Assembly: GCF_020991375.1 (NCBI RefSeq)
Contig: NZ_JAJLQZ010000013.1
Location: 97,969 to 161,968, forward strand
Length of the DNA: 64,000 bases
From: Glycomyces amatae
GTDB lineage: Bacteria > Actinomycetota > Actinomycetes > Mycobacteriales > Micromonosporaceae
Reading direction: 5' to 3'
Below the pieces are notes generated by a model. That model did not search any database, was not told the DNA's origin, and saw only the letters and a list, made by a program, of their open reading frames with translations. The translations under genes were made by a program, and so were the position numbers. Position 1 is the first letter of the stretch; the number at the start of each line of letters is the position of its first letter. Below, one piece after another: positions 1 through 6,463 of this stretch.

Positions 1-292
1 GGTCCGGGGTGACGAGCGCCGTGGTGCGCAGGGTCCGGTGCCGGTACTCGGCGCCGACGGCGAGCACGCCGATCAGGCCCGCCGCGAGCGGCGCGAAGGA
101 GGAGCGGCCGATGACCATGACCACGGCCTCGGCGGACCCGACGGCGAGCCCGAGGTCCCCGACCCCGACCGTCACGGACGCGTACCCCCAGGTGACGACG
201 GCGGTGGCGGCCACGGCGACGGCGGCGATCCACCACGTGGACCGCAGGGTCAGCAGGCGGGTCCATTCGTAGGCGAGGGCGTTCCGGCTCAT
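1..292 (-). CDS. ABC-2 type permease, N-terminal part (cut by window edge)
   Basis: Only the first 97 codons are in the window. The gene starts at ATG 292 in an ATGA overlap with the preceding ATPase gene. The visible protein has an amphipathic start (MSRNALAYEWTRLLTLRSTW), a first membrane segment at about residues 20-40, and ends in GAEYRHRTLRTTAL. That stretch is typical of ABC-2 permeases that work with DrrA/NatA-like ATPases. As the last visible gene of the bacteriocin-like operon it probably forms an exporter or immunity pump with the ATPase at 289-1218. Family is fairly certain; substrate is inferred from context. Confidence 0.8.
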   Translation of the reverse strand, partial: MSRNALAYEWTRLLTLRSTWWIAAVAVAATAVVTWGYASVTVGVGDLGLAVGSAEAVVMVIGRSSFAPLAAGLIGVLAVGAEYRHRTLRTTALVTPD

Positions 293-1218
293 CGGGCCGC
301 TCCGATCCGGCCCGCGTCGGGCTCGTACTCGACCGACGCGGCCGAGGCGTTGAGGAAGGCCTCCTCGAGGCTGCCGCTGACGGCCACGAGCTCGGTGACC
401 AGGAGCCGCCGGGCCGCGGCGACCTCGGCGACGGCCGTGACGTCGAGACCGGTGACCGTGAACCGCCCGCCGTCGCGTTCGGACACGGCGCCCCCCGCGT
501 CCTCGACCGCGGCCGCGAGCAGCTCGGGCTCGGCGGCGCGGACGCGGACGCGCTGCGACCCGTGCTCGGCCATGAACGCCGCCAGCGCGCAGTCGGCGAT
601 GAGGCGCCCCTGGCCGATGACGACGACGTGCTCGGCGAAGGACTCCAGGTCCGCCAGCAGGTGCGAGGACACGAAGACGGTGTTCCCCTCGGCCGCGTAC
701 CGCTCGAGGAAGCCGCGCAGCCACCGCATCCCCTGCGGGTCCATGCCGTTCGCCGGCTCGTCGAGCAGGAGCGTGTCCGGGCTGCCGACGAGCGCGCAGG
801 CGAGTCCGAGCCGCTGGCTCATGCCGAGCGAGAACCCCTTCGGCGGCCGGTCGGCGACCGCCCGCAGCCCGACCTGCTCGAGCACCTCGTCGGCGCGGGC
901 GGGCGGCAGGCCCGCGCCGCGCGCGACCATCCGCAGGTGGTGGCGGGCGCTGCGCCGCGGGTGGAAGGCGCCGGAGTCGAGGAGCGCGCCGACGCGGCGC
1001 ACCGGGTCCTCCAGTTCGCGGTAGGTCCGCCCGTCGAAGCGGGTCTCGCCCTCCCCGAGGTCGAGGCCGAGCATGAGCCGCATGGTCGTGGACTTCCCGG
1101 ACCCGTTGGGGCCCAGGAAGCCGGTGACCCGGCCGGGTTCGACGGTGAACGAGACGTCGTGGACGGCGCGCTTGTCGCCGAACCGCTTGCTCAGCCCGCG
1201 GGCTTCGATGCGCGCCAT
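289..1218 (-). CDS. ABC transporter ATP-binding protein (ABC-2 drug/bacteriocin type)
   Basis: A 309-aa cytoplasmic ATPase. Walker A is GPNGSGKST (about residue 40), the signature is FSLGMSQRLGLA, Walker B is TLLLDEPANGMDP, and the H-loop is VFVSSHLL. A C-terminal extension of about 90 residues after the nucleotide-binding domain is usual in DrrA/NatA/BcrA-type subunits. The ATG at 1218 shares one base with the stop of the previous ATPase gene. The next gene, a permease, starts inside its stop codon, so the two are translationally coupled. It likely powers export of, or self-protection against, the peptides encoded upstream. Family is certain; substrate is inferred. Confidence 0.9.
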   Translation of the reverse strand: MARIEARGLSKRFGDKRAVHDVSFTVEPGRVTGFLGPNGSGKSTTMRLMLGLDLGEGETRFDGRTYRELEDPVRRVGALLDSGAFHPRRSARHHLRMVARGAGLPPARADEVLEQVGLRAVADRPPKGFSLGMSQRLGLACALVGSPDTLLLDEPANGMDPQGMRWLRGFLERYAAEGNTVFVSSHLLADLESFAEHVVVIGQGRLIADCALAAFMAEHGSQRVRVRAAEPELLAAAVEDAGGAVSERDGGRFTVTGLDVTAVAEVAAARRLLVTELVAVSGSLEEAFLNASAASVEYEPDAGRIGAAR

Positions 1219-1874
1219 CAGGACTCCTCTGGTCTCGGTTGGTCGGGTCCGCCGAGGTCGAAGGTCCTGTCGACGGACGCCTCGGCGGGGGCGGCGTGCG
1301 CGATGAGGAGGACCGCGGCCCGCTCGGACCAGTCGCGCATCTCGGCGGCGAGCCGGTCGCGGCCCTCGTCGTCGAGGCCGTTGAACGGCTCGTCGAGGAT
1401 CGCGACGTCGAAGGCGCCGAGCGTGCACATCACCAGCCAGAGCTTGCGGCGGTTCCCGGTGGAGAGGGCCTTGGCCTCGGTGGACATCCAGTCGCCGAGC
1501 CCGTAGGCGCGGGCGCGCCCGTGCGCGGCGGCGGGATCGGCCCCGATGCCGCGGGAGGCGAAGGACAGGTGGTCGCGGGCGGTCAGGTTGGGGTACAGGG
1601 CCGGCTCGGTGCGGCAGACGCGGCGCCGGCGGCGGGCGGCCGGGTCGCCCGCCTCGCGGCCCGCCACCGTGACCGTGCCGCTCCAGGGCCGGAGGTAGCC
1701 GCTGCACAGCTCCGCGAGGGTGGACTTGCCCGAGCCGTTGCGGCCCCGGACCTGGGTCGTCCCGCGGTCGGGGAACGAGGCCGAGAAGCCCTGGAAGACC
1801 GGCTTCCCGCGCTCGTATCCGGCGGTCAGGTCGACGATGTCGACGGCAGCGCGCGTATCCTGCGCTCCACGCAT
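1218..1874 (-). CDS. ABC transporter ATP-binding protein (short)
   Basis: A 218-aa nucleotide-binding subunit. Walker A is GRNGSGKST, the signature is a degenerate LSTGNRRKLWL, Walker B is VAILDEPFNGLD, and a histidine in LLIAHAA can serve as the H-loop. The start ATG 1874 has a strong ribosome binding site (AGGAGGT, 9 nt upstream) inside the end of the permease gene, and the two genes overlap by 49 bp. The small size and the overlap suggest a dedicated partner of that permease. Circular bacteriocin clusters regularly encode such a short ATPase together with a polytopic membrane protein for maturation and secretion; that role is inferred here. Confidence 0.88.
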   Translation of the reverse strand: MRGAQDTRAAVDIVDLTAGYERGKPVFQGFSASFPDRGTTQVRGRNGSGKSTLAELCSGYLRPWSGTVTVAGREAGDPAARRRRRVCRTEPALYPNLTARDHLSFASRGIGADPAAAHGRARAYGLGDWMSTEAKALSTGNRRKLWLVMCTLGAFDVAILDEPFNGLDDEGRDRLAAEMRDWSERAAVLLIAHAAPAEASVDRTFDLGGPDQPRPEES

Positions 1875-3394
1875 GCGAAGGCACCTCCTAGCAGGCAGAT
1901 CGTGTAGGCGCCGGCCATGGCCCGGCCGGCGGGCAGTGCGGATGAGAAGGGGAGCAGCACCGGGGCCGCCAGGACCATCGCCAGGACCGCTCCGACCAGG
2001 TTGGGCGCGAGCGTCCCGTCGGCGTTGCGCGGCGGCCGGGTGGTCGTCTCCGCGACGAGCGCGGCGGCCGCGGCCGCGGCCGCCGCGCTCGTCGCGGCTC
2101 CCGGGGCGGCCGCGGCGCCCGCCGCCACCGCGGCGGCGGCATCGAGGACGATGCCCATGAGGGCCGCCGGGAGCGCGCAGACGGCGACCGCGGCGAGCGC
2201 GACCGACCGGCTCGAACGCCCTGCCTCGTAGGCGAACCGGTACTGCGCCGAGTAGGTCACGGGGCCCACGGCCCGGAGCGTGAGTTCGGCGGTCCCGAGC
2301 GCGGTGGCGAGCGCGACCGCGGCGATCCCGAACGCGGTCCGGTCCGGCACCGCCTGGAGCGGCAGCCACGCCGCCCCGGAGGCGAGCGCGCCGAGGCCGG
2401 CGGCCAGGACGGCGGCGGCGACGGCGACGGACCGCCGCACCGGCACGTAGAAGGGGCTGCGCCGCAGCTCCGCGGCGAGGACGCCGATGAGCGACCGCGG
2501 CGCGGCGCCGCGGTACGCCCTCGCCGGAGGGACCTGCTGGATCGGGAAGGACTCGGCCGACAGGCGCCGCACGTCCACCGCCGCGGCGATCAGCGCCGCG
2601 GCGCCGACCGCGGCCGAGGCCAGGGCCAGCGCGGTCGTGAACGCTCCGGCGTCGCCGCGGCCGAGCCACGCGGCCGGCCCGGCGTCGAGCATCGGCTCGA
2701 CGAGCAGCGCCGACGTCGCCCACGCCGCGGCGAAGGCGAGCGCGACGAGGCCCGGCACCGCCCACGGCCTGTGGACCGCCGGGCGCACGCTGCGCCGCGC
2801 CGACCGGGCGGCGACCGCATTCGTGGCGGCCCAGGCCGCGGCCGGCACCGCGAGCACTGCCGCGACGGTGGCGGCCGAGGGGTCCAGGCGCGGGGCGAAG
2901 GCGGCCAGGAACATCGCGTCCACCACGGCCACGGCTGCGAAGTATCCGGTGATCCTGATGCCGCAGTAGACGACGAGCACGTCGCGGGCGGAGAGGTCCA
3001 GGGCCCGGAAGAACGCCGTGTTCGGCGAGTTCGACACCTGGAACCGCCTGCCGGAGAAGGCCTCCCGCAGCAGGTAGCCGCCGCCCGCGTAGAGGTTGGC
3101 GACGCCGAGCACGACCAGGAGCCCCTGCGCGGAGGCCGCGTGCTCGGCCAGCAGCGCGTTCGCGAGGGCGAACGCCGCGGCCGAGGCCGCCGCCAGGAGC
3201 GCGAACCCGAGGAGCACCGCGCCGCCGAGCGCCGTCTGGAAGGGCCGCAGGCCCGTCGACAGCCGCAGCGCGGTGAGCAGTTCGAGGTGCCGGAAGTCGA
3301 GCACCGCGCCGAAGCGGCGGAGCGCGGCCCGGCCGGGCCGGTCCGGCCCGGAGGCGTCCGGGCCGGCCCGCACCGCCGTCGCGTGAGCGCTCAT
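1826..3394 (-). CDS. Polytopic membrane protein, probable ABC permease
   Basis: A 522-aa protein with long Ala/Val/Leu-rich hydrophobic runs from about residue 57 to the C-terminus, giving roughly 10-12 membrane segments after a 40-residue cytoplasmic N-terminus. No sharp family motif is visible. The 49-bp overlap with the short ATPase gene (1218-1874) and its place in the operon argue that it is the membrane half of that transporter. The ribosome binding site at ATG 3394 is weak, which suggests coupling to the gene 16 nt upstream. Function is inferred from context. Confidence 0.75.
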   Translation of the reverse strand: MSAHATAVRAGPDASGPDRPGRAALRRFGAVLDFRHLELLTALRLSTGLRPFQTALGGAVLLGFALLAAASAAAFALANALLAEHAASAQGLLVVLGVANLYAGGGYLLREAFSGRRFQVSNSPNTAFFRALDLSARDVLVVYCGIRITGYFAAVAVVDAMFLAAFAPRLDPSAATVAAVLAVPAAAWAATNAVAARSARRSVRPAVHRPWAVPGLVALAFAAAWATSALLVEPMLDAGPAAWLGRGDAGAFTTALALASAAVGAAALIAAAVDVRRLSAESFPIQQVPPARAYRGAAPRSLIGVLAAELRRSPFYVPVRRSVAVAAAVLAAGLGALASGAAWLPLQAVPDRTAFGIAAVALATALGTAELTLRAVGPVTYSAQYRFAYEAGRSSRSVALAAVAVCALPAALMGIVLDAAAAVAAGAAAAPGAATSAAAAAAAAALVAETTTRPPRNADGTLAPNLVGAVLAMVLAAPVLLPFSSALPAGRAMAGAYTICLLGGAFACVERRIRALPSTSST

Positions 3395-3410
3395 CGGGAG
3401 TCCATTCCGG

Positions 3411-4010
3411 TCAGGCCGCCGCCGTCAGGGCGGTCAGGCCGATCGTGGTGGCGAACAGCAGCGCGATCTTGCGGCCCGGCAGCCCCTTCCAGGTGCTGCG
3501 GAACGCGAACGGCGCCGCCGCCCCGACCAGGCCGAGGTACAGGAAGTACCAGAGGTGCTCGCGCACCGCGACCACGCCGGTGACGAGGCTGAACAGGTTG
3601 CCGGGGACGAGGCAGAGCACGGTGACGAGGAAGTACAGCCCGAAGGTCGTGCGCTTCCCGACCGCGATCCTGGCGGTGAAGACCTTGCGCTCCAGGACCG
3701 CCGCGAGCGAGAGGTACAGGGCCGCGACCAGTGAGAGCAGGACGATCCCGATCATGATGGCGCTGCGGACGGCGAGCTGCTCGAGCTCGGGGTCGCCGAT
3801 CGCGTCGAGCGACTCCTGCGGCATCTCCTGGTCCACATAGGCCTGGAGCTGCGGGATCCTCGCCACCAGGAGGCCGACGATCACGAGATAGGCGAGCAGC
3901 CACAGCGGTCGGCTGGTGGCGGAGCGGGGCCGCTCGGCGGCGGCCGCCTCCTCCTCGATCGGAGGGGCGTCCCCGGCCTCGGGGGCCGGTTGCTGGTCCT
4001 GGGTGCTCAA
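3411..4010 (-). CDS. Membrane protein of the bacteriocin-like operon, unknown function
   Basis: A 199-aa protein with an acidic, Pro/Glu/Ala-rich cytoplasmic N-terminus of about 35 residues and then five predicted membrane segments (near residues 36-52, 84-107, 126-147, 150-168, 180-197). The layout resembles Yip1-like small membrane proteins, but I see no diagnostic motif. The start is TTG 4010, with GGAG overlapping the stop of the SpoIIM-type gene, so the two are coupled. Small polytopic proteins of this kind accompany circular bacteriocin precursors and take part in maturation or immunity; that role is inferred. Confidence 0.72.
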   Translation of the reverse strand: MSTQDQQPAPEAGDAPPIEEEAAAAERPRSATSRPLWLLAYLVIVGLLVARIPQLQAYVDQEMPQESLDAIGDPELEQLAVRSAIMIGIVLLSLVAALYLSLAAVLERKVFTARIAVGKRTTFGLYFLVTVLCLVPGNLFSLVTGVVAVREHLWYFLYLGLVGAAAPFAFRSTWKGLPGRKIALLFATTIGLTALTAAA

Positions 4011-4014
4011 CGGT

Positions 4015-4572
4015 TCACTCCAATACGATGACGATCAGCTCGATGAGCCCCGCGAGCAGGATCATCGCGACCGCGACGGCGAGCAGTTTCAAGGAGTCGA
4101 CGAGGCCGCGCACGTAGGTGCCGAACAGCGCCAGGCGCTCCTCGGCGGCGAAGACCCTGCCGATCACGGACAGGACGGGGTAGAGGCCGGCCGCCGCGGC
4201 GACCACGCAGCCGCCGAACTCGATCGGGGCGTAGACCCAGGCCGTGCCGAGGACCTCGCCCCAGCCCGCGTTGCCGACGGCCACCGCCATCGTCGCGCCG
4301 ACGTAGGCGGAGGTCATCCCCAGCCCCAGCAGGGAGCTGACGCCGAGGGTCACCACGCCCGAGTAGAGGAGCATCGCCGCGCCGAGGTTCTGGCCGACGA
4401 TGCCCGGCAGCGACTGGTCGTGGCCGCCGCCCTCGCCGCCGTCCGCGAAGACCTCGAGGCCGCTGAGCGAGTGGTACCCGACCAGGGCGCCGATGATGAA
4501 GACGGCCAGGCTCACCAGCAGCGCGGCGTAGCGCGTGCCGCCGGTGAGCCTGACCTGCGATGCGAGCAGCAC
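4015..4572 (-). CDS. SpoIIM/DUF95-family membrane protein, probable circular bacteriocin maturation/export factor
   Basis: A 185-aa membrane protein with about five segments. The segment pattern, the loop with a long Gly-rich stretch (residues about 43-55), and the motif WVYAPIEFGGC are those of the stage II sporulation protein M (DUF95) family. DUF95 proteins are a hallmark of circular bacteriocin loci such as those for enterocin AS-48, carnocyclin and uberolysin, where they are needed for production. The start GTG 4572 has GAGGA 8 nt upstream and lies 10 nt after the stop of a precursor gene. The tight linkage to a precursor is the main reason to assign it to bacteriocin maturation rather than sporulation. 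Confidence 0.82.
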   Translation of the reverse strand: MLLASQVRLTGGTRYAALLVSLAVFIIGALVGYHSLSGLEVFADGGEGGGHDQSLPGIVGQNLGAAMLLYSGVVTLGVSSLLGLGMTSAYVGATMAVAVGNAGWGEVLGTAWVYAPIEFGGCVVAAAAGLYPVLSVIGRVFAAEERLALFGTYVRGLVDSLKLLAVAVAMILLAGLIELIVIVLE

Positions 4573-4582
4573 CGGTCGGTCC

Positions 4583-4849
4583 TCAGGCGATCGCGGCGTT
4601 GCGCCCGGCCTGCATGGCGATCTGGCGCACCGTCAGGACGATCGCGCTGATGATGCCGCCGCCGAACGCGGCCATGACGATCGCCAGCGCGACGCCGCCG
4701 GCCATGATCGCGTTGAGGACCTGGGTCGCGGCGACCACCGAGACGCCGAGCGAGGCCGCGATCCAGGCGAGCGCGACGCCCGCCGTGAGCAGTCCGACGG
4801 CGCCGATTCCCGCCGCGACGGCGCCGAGCGCCTTCTTGCCGTTGTTCAT
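4583..4849 (-). CDS. Circular bacteriocin-like precursor A1 (uberolysin/carnocyclin type)
   Basis: An 88-aa peptide with a short basic N-terminus (MNNGKK), a hydrophobic leader up to about residue 27, and a probable core of about 60 residues. The core follows the circular bacteriocin pattern: SLGVSVVAATQVLNAIMAGG, then a hydrophobic helix with a GGG turn, then a basic helix (TVRQIAMQAGR) and the end AAIA. This matches the G-x(4)-TA-x(2)-V(V/L)(D/N)AI-x(2)-G layout and the 60-70 residue size of uberolysin, circularin A and AS-48. A1 sits 10 nt upstream of the SpoIIM/DUF95 gene. The exact cleavage site cannot be read; it is probably in the VALAWIAAS stretch. Confidence 0.8.
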   Translation of the reverse strand: MNNGKKALGAVAAGIGAVGLLTAGVALAWIAASLGVSVVAATQVLNAIMAGGVALAIVMAAFGGGIISAIVLTVRQIAMQAGRNAAIA

Positions 4850-5014
4850 TGGTCATCCTCTCGTGGGAGGCGGCTTCGGAGGTGTCCGCTCCTGGGCCGC
4901 CCGGTGTGGACCCCGGCGGACCGGGGCTGTGATCAGTCTTCAATCCCGTCGCCGCGGTGCGCAATCGTTCGGTCGCTCTTCGAGCCGAAGGGGTCACCGC
5001 GTGCGTCGGGGGGT

Positions 5015-5401
5015 TCAGATCCGGTCGCGCCCGGGCCGGTCGGCCCGGGCTTCGGCGGCGGCGAGCAGCACGACGGTGGCGGTCGCGAGCGCGAGGACCG
5101 CGCCGACCGCCGTCAGGGCCGCCTGGGGGTAGGGGGCGACGAGGTCGTTCGTGGCCGCCGCGTGCGCGCCCATCGCCGCGACGGCCGCCGCGCCGACCCA
5201 CCAGCGGGGCCGGCCGGACCGGTGCAGCAGTGCGACGAGAGCCGGGACCAGGGCGCCGAAGACGGCCAGTCCCGCCACCGCGCCCCACACGGGGGCCGTG
5301 TCGGGAGCCGAGCGCGCGAACAGGAGCGCGACGGCGAGTGCCGCGCAGACGGCGACCGCGGCGAACGCGGGCCGGACGGCGGCGGTGTAGAGCTGCTGCA
5401 T
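5015..5401 (-). CDS. Small 4-TM protein between precursor genes, candidate immunity protein
   Basis: A 128-aa, Ala/Val-rich protein with four predicted membrane segments (about residues 10-29, 36-58, 65-82, 92-115) and a charged C-terminus (ARADRPGRDRI). The start ATG 5401 has a strong GGAGGAG 7 nt upstream. It lies between precursor A2 and precursor A1 on the same strand. I recognise no family. Its size, hydrophobicity and basic tail fit the small membrane immunity proteins of circular bacteriocins, but that is an inference from position only. Confidence 0.68.
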   Translation of the reverse strand: MQQLYTAAVRPAFAAVAVCAALAVALLFARSAPDTAPVWGAVAGLAVFGALVPALVALLHRSGRPRWWVGAAAVAAMGAHAAATNDLVAPYPQAALTAVGAVLALATATVVLLAAAEARADRPGRDRI

Positions 5402-5448
5402 GGGTTCTCCTCCGATGGTTCGGCTCCTCGGCGCCGCGGTCCCGGGCA

Positions 5449-5496
5449 CGGGCCCGCCGCTCCGATCGGGAAGCGTTGATCGGAGGGGCGGGCCCG
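5449..5496. terminator. Strong hairpin after precursor gene A2
   Basis: Arms 5449-5467 and 5478-5496 pair over 17 bp (CGGGCCCGC and CTCCGATC with their complements) with one 2-nt mismatch and a 10-nt loop. It begins 12 nt past the stop of precursor A2 and ends ahead of the ribosome binding site of the 128-aa membrane protein gene. There is no U-tract, so it may attenuate transcription or stabilise the precursor mRNA. Confidence 0.6.
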
Positions 5497-5508
5497 GTCG
5501 GTCGCCGG

Positions 5509-5775
5509 CTAGGCCACCGCGGCGGCGGTGCCCACGCGGGCCACGATCGACCGCACGGTGAACATGATCGCGCTGATGACGCCGCCGCCGAAGAGCGCGA
5601 TGACGATGGCCAGGGCGGCGCCGCCGACCTGGATCGCGTTGACGATCTGGCTGGCGGCCGCCGCGGAGATGCCGAGCGAACCGGCGACCCAGGCGAGGGC
5701 GATGCCGGCGGTGAGCAGACCGGCGACGCCGAGGGCTCCGGCGGCCGCGCCGCCGAGGATCTTCTTGAGCTGCAT
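5509..5775 (-). CDS. Circular bacteriocin-like precursor A2
   Basis: An 88-aa peptide, the same length as A1 and clearly its paralogue. It has a basic start (MQLKK), a Gly/Ala-rich hydrophobic leader, then a core with SLGISAAAASQIVNAIQVGG, the turn FGGGVISAI, a basic helix TVRSIVARVG and the end AAVA. The start was set at ATG 5775 because GAGAGG is 8 nt upstream, exactly as in A1 and A3. An in-frame ATG three codons earlier abuts the ribosome binding site and is unlikely to be used. Hairpins flank the gene on both sides, suggesting separate expression levels. The core would be about 60 residues after leader removal and head-to-tail closure. Confidence 0.8.
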   Translation of the reverse strand: MQLKKILGGAAAGALGVAGLLTAGIALAWVAGSLGISAAAASQIVNAIQVGGAALAIVIALFGGGVISAIMFTVRSIVARVGTAAAVA

Positions 5776-5845
5776 TGGTGTCATCCTCTCGTGGGGGCGG
5801 TGCGTCGCGATCGGTGTCCGCGATGCGGCGACGAACCGCTGTGTC

Positions 5846-5869
5846 GCGGCCGGACCGGTGTCCGGCCGC
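5846..5869. terminator. Hairpin between precursor genes A3 and A2
   Basis: Perfect 10-bp inverted repeat GCGGCCGGAC / GTCCGGCCGC with a CGGT loop, about 100 nt after the A3 stop and about 70 nt before the A2 start. No U-tract. It probably acts as an attenuator or RNA-processing element. Confidence 0.5.
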
Positions 5870-5929
5870 CACCTCACCCTCCCAGCGGTCGGCGATGCGG
5901 CACAAGCCCTCCGGGCGGTTATGAGCCGA

Positions 5930-5950
5930 CCGGACCATGTTTCGGTCCGG
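5930..5950. terminator. Hairpin directly after precursor gene A3
   Basis: CCGGACC and GGTCCGG pair around a 7-nt loop. The hairpin begins 17 nt after the stop of precursor A3. In bacteriocin operons a partial terminator after the structural gene often lets the precursor be made in excess over the machinery; that role is inferred here. Confidence 0.5.
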
Positions 5951-5967
5951 CGGGGCACGCCGTCGCG

Positions 5968-6237
5968 CTAGCGGATCGCGGCGGCCCTGGTGCGGGAGTT
6001 GGTGACGTGGAGGATGGTGGCGTAGAGCGGGACCACCCACGGGAACACGCCGAACAGGATGGTGAGGGCGACGCCGCCTGCGATGACCGCGTCGACGATG
6101 CGGGTCGCGGTGGCGTGGGAGACGCCGTAGGTGGCCGCGACCCACATCAGGCCGACCGTGGCGGCGAGCAGTCCGACGGCGCCGACCGCGCCGGCCGCCG
6201 CTGCCGCCAGCCGGGTCTTCTTCGAGATGTGCTGCAT
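5968..6237 (-). CDS. Circular bacteriocin-like precursor A3 (divergent)
   Basis: An 89-aa peptide, first of the three precursors in transcription order. The start is basic (MQHISKKTR), followed by an Ala/Gly-rich leader. The core contains ATYGVSHATATRIVDAVIAG, which is closer to the uberolysin pattern (G-x-A/S-x-x-TA-x-x-VVDAI) than A1 or A2. The central part differs: FPWVVP replaces the FGGG turn, there are two further histidines, and the last residue is Arg rather than Ala. ATG 6237 is preceded by GAGAGG as in the other two. It may make a distinct mature peptide or a partner of a multi-peptide bacteriocin. Confidence 0.75.
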   Translation of the reverse strand: MQHISKKTRLAAAAAGAVGAVGLLAATVGLMWVAATYGVSHATATRIVDAVIAGGVALTILFGVFPWVVPLYATILHVTNSRTRAAAIR

Positions 6238-6367
6238 GGGAGTTCATCCTCTCTCGGTGCGGGACCGTGCCGTGGATGTCGCGGTCCCGCCGCAGACGGA
6301 TCGGGCGGGCGCCCGTCCGTACCCGAGACGATCGCAGTCGCCGCGATCGGCGCACAAGGAATGGCGA

Positions 6368-6383
6368 CCGATTCGAGCCGATT
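6368..6383. promoter_or_regulatory. Tandem CCGATT repeat upstream of the precursor operon
   Basis: CCGATT occurs at 6368-6373 and again at 6378-6383 (10-bp period), with a further copy at 6450-6455. All lie in the 226-bp gap between the SARP gene stop and precursor A3. SARP regulators bind short direct repeats spaced by about one helical turn, so this is a candidate site. Support is only the repeat and its position. Confidence 0.3.
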
Positions 6384-6463
6384 GCGTCACCGGCCGCCCC
6401 ATCGGGTCGGAGCGGGCCGTGCAGCGGCCGTTCGCCTACCGCGGGCGGACCGATTCGCCGTGG

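Noticed and set aside
289..1884. Single long ATPase reading through both ABC genes
   Set aside because: The N-terminal part is the wrong frame of the short ATPase. The true second ATPase starts at ATG 1218 in an overlap.
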